A DNA stretch of 64,000 nt, taken from Fasciolopsis buskii. Taxonomy: Eukaryota > Platyhelminthes > Trematoda > Plagiorchiida > Fasciolidae. The notes under the pieces were generated by a model that had not been told where the DNA came from, made no database searches, and saw nothing but the letters and a program-made list of their open reading frames with translations. Below, in pieces: positions 58,852 to 64,000 of this stretch. Each line of letters begins with the position of its first letter. Positions within the stretch are counted from its first letter, which is position 1. Position numbers and translations under genes: made by a program. The DNA lies in assembly GCA_008360955.1 (NCBI GenBank), contig LUCM01000658.1, forward strand, positions 93,652-157,651. The letters are read 5' to 3'.

Positions 58852-59394
58852 GTGTTGTCATTTGGGATTCGGCTTCACCTCTTACTTCCTCACTTTATCG
58901 CACGTCCCCGCTAATGCACTCTTTGACCTCCCTTGTAGTGATGTACCCTCTTTACCAGTGGTTTAAGCAACGAACTCCTGAGCTTCTCCCAATGTGAGCT
59001 GACGAAAATGTCAACGTATTCCTTCACGGATCCATGCTCTCATCGCATCCCATGATTTTAAATACATTCAGTCTGTGTACCGCTCGCTCTTCATGTAATC
59101 TTATCCTCTTTACTCGCTTGGCAAGGCTGAATAGCTCGTTCTTGGTAGCCCCAAGCCTTCAAAAACCCCTAAAACTGCTACCTCAGCTCAATTCCAGTTG
59201 CATTTTACGGAATAGATGCACTATGTTGCAGGTGTGTTGTCGCGATCCAATAATCACCATAACTCCGAGCTGGCACCCAAGCCAAACTACTTCCTTCTTC
59301 CGTTTCAGATCTCGCACCCGGAGTAGACGCGCTGCTAACGCTTCCGTCCCCGTGCTGGCGATTCTAAATCTGCTATCCTATCATTTCTGCTAAG
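58852..59394. other. Unassigned part of right arm
   Basis: Mirror of 51,227-51,769. May be the 3' UTR of the LINE relic before it. Confidence 0.4.
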
Positions 59395-60245
59395 AACCTG
59401 CAAGCTGGAACTGCCGCTCGAGTTCTGTCTCGGTCAACCAAAAATAAGACGATTACCGCATTGGATATCTCAATTCGCATCTTCGCAATTGGATGACAGC
59501 GCGGTTACCACTGCCTCCAGAACGGCTTGCGCACCTCACATTCCCCACTCATACTGCTGAATAAGATCGAAAGTTACGACGACAAAAATGACAGCATAGA
59601 GGACATTGTTAGATAGTGTATTTAAGGAGTGTTCTTATACAAAATTACTCCTATTTGACGCACCTCCCAGTACAGCTTACCGCCATCTGTATGTAAGTAT
59701 AATCACTATTTCTGAGAGTTCCACATGGGAAGCTTTACAAATTTCCTCCAGATAGTTTGAGACAATCTTGACAGTCTTCCTCCGCTCTCAGCATATTTTT
59801 GGCCATTTGTTGTCAGATACGTGTCCTATCCAATTTACCTAACGTTCCGCCTGGTTTTCACCACTTCCATCCAATCACCGCATTACAACTGCTTGTCATC
59901 TCTTTAGCTTAAAGTTTCCGCCCATTATGTAAGGCTCCTGACGTTTGGGAATTCCGGACATATCTCGACATCCGCCGTTGAGCTCCATCCATGTTGTGCG
60001 CCAGCAATGAGCAAATTTAGTGCACTTAAATACGAAATGACTCGTAGTCCGCTTCCTGCAAACGGTCCCGGGAAAATCATTTTGGTCTTGAAAAATCAGT
60101 CTTCTACTTTTTGCTTTCCACTGGTATACTCGCACATTCCTCCCTTATCCCTGTCGATTTCTATTATTTGCATTTACTTTGCATCATCCTTGCAAAAACG
60201 TGATCTTGCCTTGAGCATGACTCGCAAATCGAGAAATATACATTA
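59395..60245 (+). repeat. HT repeat family, right-arm copy b
   Basis: Ends in GTGATCTTGCCTTGAGCATG, the hairpin CTCGCAAATCGAG and then AAATATACATTATTATTAATATTATT (shown in part). It is the clearest example of the constant end with an ATT-rich tail. Confidence 0.85.
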
Positions 60246-61747
60246 TTATTAATATTATTCCCATTGAAATTTGTTTGGATGTCCTGACTAACTTCGATTA
60301 TGATGCACTGAGCATCCAGTCGATAGCTTCCAACCCCCGCCACCAACCTCCTCCAAACTCATCTCGATTTTCACTACTCACTGTTCCTGAAGTTGCATTC
60401 AAGTGACGATTATCAGATTACTCCTTTCAGAAGAATTCTTCGCAGCTGCTGTTTGGGTGCGNNNNNNNNNNTTACTCCTTTCAGAAGAATTCTTCGCAGC
60501 TGCTGTTTGGGTGCGCAAACCATCTTTACGGTGCCTACAGAATACTTAATAACCTGGGCGACTTGAGATCTCAGACTTCTTTATTTCTTTATTTCTCATT
60601 CGATTTTGCTTCTTTTATTGGTTCAACAGATTTAGACGCTTGTTGCTTAAGGGGATGAAAATATTACAAGCTACTATAGCTGTGTGGGACATCGTACTGC
60701 CAAGTCCTCACTTCTCACCTTTATATCTGTTTCCACTAGCTCACCAAAACTGGCCTAACTAACCCGTCATTGTAACTCCTTCATCTCCCATCTTCAATTG
60801 ACATTGTCGTGACAGCCATCATCGTGAGATCCGGCTCCATAAATCTCTTCATTTTCTTTGTCAATGGTTGCCGGGGTTCATCTGCGACCCTGAAATCTCA
60901 TTTGGTATGTCAAAATATGGTACAACCTAGTTTTCACAGGCGATTACCCTCGGCACCACCCAGTTCATTCGCCTAACATTCATCCAATCTTCCACAAACT
61001 CCCTTCAAATCGCGCTCCCCATCCGTCATCGCCAAGCTGCCTACTCCTCTTTATAAGTCCAAACACTCGCACGTGTCTCATCTGTTGGCCGCAATTGCCA
61101 GCTGGATATATTCCAGGCTGTCTATCTCTCGTTCCCTTTCAGGTGGCCATTTGTTTGTCACCTTTGATTTTCAGCACTCCCCATTTGCAAATTCACATTC
61201 CGTTTGGCTGTAATAAAAGCAATTCAGCCACATGAACTTTGGCAAGACTGTTTTGCACTATTCGCCCGGGTCTACTGAAATCATAACGCCATCCTGACTT
61301 CATTCCCTGGACTAGCCGCTCAGCCTATTGCGCCCTGCTACAGTTGCAATCTAATGGATATCGTATGCGATCCACAGAATCTACTCTGCGCAATTCTTCG
61401 AGGACGGTTTATATATTTATGCAAAGACAGTGCCCACATTAAGTCCATACCACACGGTGTCAGTGCAAAAGACCAGCTTCCGTGTGCGCATGATCCGAAC
61501 AAATACCAAATTACTAATATTCCACACAGCAATTTGCCATTAAAATCAGCTAGGAGACAATAAATCCTGCCTCAAATATAAAGCTCCTACAAGCACTCAC
61601 AGAAAGCACGGCCTAACTCTCACATGCGCAGTTTGCATGTCTAATTCGGCATGCTTATTTAGGAATCCAAATTTCAAAACAATCAATCTTTATTCGCCCG
61701 CAAATACTCTGTCAGTTGCTATTGGTTTGGTTTTGTAAAGTGCCCTT
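60244..61747. other. Unassigned outer third of the right arm
   Basis: Mirror of the outer left arm. Apart from the gap and its flanking duplication, nothing recognisable. Confidence 0.4.
60418..60515. other. 10-N assembly gap with duplicated 44-bp flanks
   Basis: The 44 bases 60,418-60,461 are repeated exactly at 60,472-60,515, with ten Ns (60,462-60,471) between. The left arm has the 44 bases once (50,160-50,203), so the gap is a failed overlap of two contigs, not missing sequence. Confidence 0.95.
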
Positions 61748-64000
61748 GGAAATGCAGGTTTTCTTTGGTTTAATGAAATTGTCAATATTCCAGACAGGCA
61801 CTCAGTTGTATCACCGTTTCGCTCCTAAATTTGTGCTTATTTGTTCTGTTTTCACCCATGTAACATTTGATTATGCATTCGAGCATGCCTGTCAATGTGT
61901 TCTGGGAATAAACCAAGATAAACGTTATATATATCATCAGATAGACAACCTACCCAAGGCAATCAAAGCCCACATGGTGCGCACTATTGTCACCCATCCA
62001 GTCACATAACTACACATCATATCCACTCAGCTAGATTAGCAATCCAGCTTGCCTATGCACCATGAGTGACTGACACCCTCACCGTTTCAGATGCGGGAAG
62101 GCTATCCTAGCCTAATTACTACCGATACTTGCAATAACCATCAAGTTCTTGGCCTAATGTCCCCCATCTACTGCCTCCATCGGGTAACCCACTCGTTAGT
62201 TTACATTATGGAGCTTACACCATCCCAAATTCATTGCCTGCCACCATAGCCACTTACTTCGTCCGAACAAAAGACTACTTTATCTAGACGTATGTTTGCT
62301 ATTCCCATGCTTTTTGTCTTCGACGGTACCCCACGTGTTCATCCAAAGTACCTTTGCAAAAACCATTTTCCAGCATTTAGCTCATCCTTCCCTCAAATTA
62401 CCTGGCAATTTCTTATTCATGCAGTATGTAACCTAAACCCACACTAACCATTAGCCTCCCATCCTAGCCCCCAACCGGCCAACACAGATTCCAGATGCTT
62501 GGCCAAATGCCGCGATTCCAAGTGCCAATCTCATCACCAACCGAGGTTCTGAAAACAGCATCTACCTCAGTGAGTTCCTGCAACAACCCAACAACCAAAT
62601 TTCTCTTCTAGACTACATGACACCCTTTCACATTTACCATCAAGGAGCCGCTCCACTTTGGCGCTAACTGAGGGATCATTTTGCAACATTCCACTATTAT
62701 CGGTGCCAACTCCCCTTAATCGAAATCCTTTCAATCTCCCAAACCTTTTCCATCAGCTGACGTCTCCATTCAGAAACCTTTTAAATTGGATGGTCTCACT
62801 CCGCCCAGTAAGCTTTACTCGGCTAGGTTTACTCCACACAGCAGCAATGAACTAGCTGTATTCCTGACGCACCTGGTAACTATTCAACCAAACCCCCACG
62901 AAAAACTCAACTGGTGACTGCAGTACTAACTAAAAAATAACTGCACCTCATCTCAGCCTCTCCTGATTTATTGGCTCCTAAAGTAAAATAGTGGAACTGG
63001 GAACCTTGGCAGTCAACAATTCCCACGAAGCCGTCTAGGTAATGAAAAACTTGGTTAACTGATAACGAATTCTACGGTGCTTCGCAACTCCTACCCAACC
63101 AATGGAACGAACCTACGGGGAGGCTTTCGTCTGGCTTACGTAAAGCAGCTCCATGAAATCTCCCTCGATTGCTGCCTAATTCTATTCCTGACAACTTCTT
63201 GCTTCTCGGTAAATTTTCCGAACTCTGGAGGCGTGTAGGATACCTACCATCAAATTCAAATATTTTTTTTGAATTCTGCGTCTTGCCAAAGCACTCCTTA
63301 ATTTCTCCGGTCCCCTCCCGGCTCTACAGTGAAACAGTCAACTTCATAATACTACGATGTTTTGTTCTTCGACTGCAACCAACCCAAACTTACCCTGTCC
63401 TCAAAACACATGCCGAGTGGTGCACACAACAAGTAAACGCGTCAGCAGGGTTTCACATTAAATATATCCTCCATGTCAGGGCCTTGGTATCAAGACCCTT
63501 CCTGCTGATAACCATAAGATGTTTGCATGTAACCTCCATTTTTGCGAAACGCCCTCTTCAGCGCTACCCAAAGACTACAACGTCTTTTTCTTATATGTCA
63601 ACTGGATGGGTAGAAATTCCTGCAGCTCTAAGGTTCTTTGACTGGTCCAGCTCTTTCAGTGTTCTGACCCATAGAAAGCGGTGGAGGACCCACTTACAAC
63701 TTATGGGTAACATTGGTCATTGCTGGGTTACCATCGCTTGATGCCTTTTCTGGGTGTCTGTAGCTTACAAACAAATAGGGTAGCACTTCCTAGCAACGCC
63801 TGCAGCCGGTTCAAAAATATCTCATAATTGCTACTGGCCCTCAATACAGTGCATCGTCCGTAAAATATCTAGCAAAAGTGTGAGAGGTTTTGTGTGTCAC
63901 AGCCAGAAGTTCGCCTATAGGTGTAAAGGATCTCGGATAAAAATTCCTTCTAGGTCAACTGAGGCCAGAAGACTTGGAGCCTGACGCGAAGAGGTCCAAG
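61748..64000. other. No recognisable gene; right outer flank
   Basis: About 2.25 kb, C/T-rich on the plus strand. The frame 63,169-63,741 is the second longest in the window (190 codons) but shows no domain, signal peptide or low-complexity pattern that would support it. The frame 61,716-62,009 crosses the right-arm boundary and so joins unrelated sequence. Confidence 0.4.

Larger units (their letters stand above)
57732..61747 (-). repeat. Long inverted repeat, right arm
   Basis: Reverse complement of 48,928-52,889. Contains the assembly gap at 60,462-60,471. Inner and outer boundaries are sharp: sequence matches up to AACCATGAC (57,732) and up to 61,747 and then becomes unrelated. Confidence 0.93.

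Noticed and set aside
48928..61747. Inverted repeat as terminal repeats of a giant DNA transposon or foldback element
   Set aside because: The arms hold several unrelated old elements and are cut through one of them at the inner end. I see no target duplication or transposase.
63169..63741. 190-codon open frame as a gene
   Set aside because: No domain motif, signal sequence, repeat partner or codon pattern supports it; C/T-rich DNA often yields long open frames by chance.
1..64000. Bacterial or phage systems, CRISPR arrays, operons
   Set aside because: No dense gene packing, ribosome-binding pattern or spaced direct repeats; the content is eukaryotic retroelements.

Overview
The window looks like repeat-dominated, non-coding nuclear DNA of a eukaryote, most likely a parasitic flatworm (trematode or cestode). 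That is an inference from the mix of decayed transposons: RTE-like LINEs, CR1-like LINEs, a Penelope-like element with a GIY-YIG nuclease, and a Ty3/Gypsy element. The LINE wording resembles flatworm LINEs I know of. There is no operon structure, no convincing host gene, no rRNA and no CRISPR. Nearly all reading frames above 100 codons are either transposon relics or look random.

Layout. 1-4 kb: at least five broken RTE-like LINE pieces on both strands, two with internal deletions. 4-12.8 kb: mostly featureless, with one small repeat fragment and one copy of a dominant repeat family that I call HT (hairpin-terminated; several kb long, no assigned coding function, one constant end with a small hairpin and an ATT-rich tail). 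12.8-15.8 kb: the longest HT copy. 15.8-29 kb: mostly featureless, with a tRNA-like degenerate sequence (about 21.35 kb), a CR1-like reverse transcriptase relic (about 22.1-22.7 kb) and a diverged repeat pair (24.1 and 28.2 kb). 29-40 kb: three more HT copies. 41-43 kb: CR1-like fragments in opposite orientations. 44-47 kb: a Penelope-like element split by an HT insertion.

48.9-61.7 kb: a large inverted repeat. Two arms of 3,962 bp are almost identical and flank a 4.84 kb spacer that holds a decayed Gypsy gag-pol on the minus strand. The right arm carries a 10-N gap with a 44-bp duplicated flank, so part of this structure may come from assembly.

The strongest observations are the inverted repeat, the HT family with its shared hairpin end, and a 659-bp patch (15,028-15,686 and 29,201-29,859) that differs at only two bases although the surrounding copies are clearly diverged, which suggests gene conversion. 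I found no new defence, metabolic or toxin system. Homology is judged by eye from motifs; no database search was possible.
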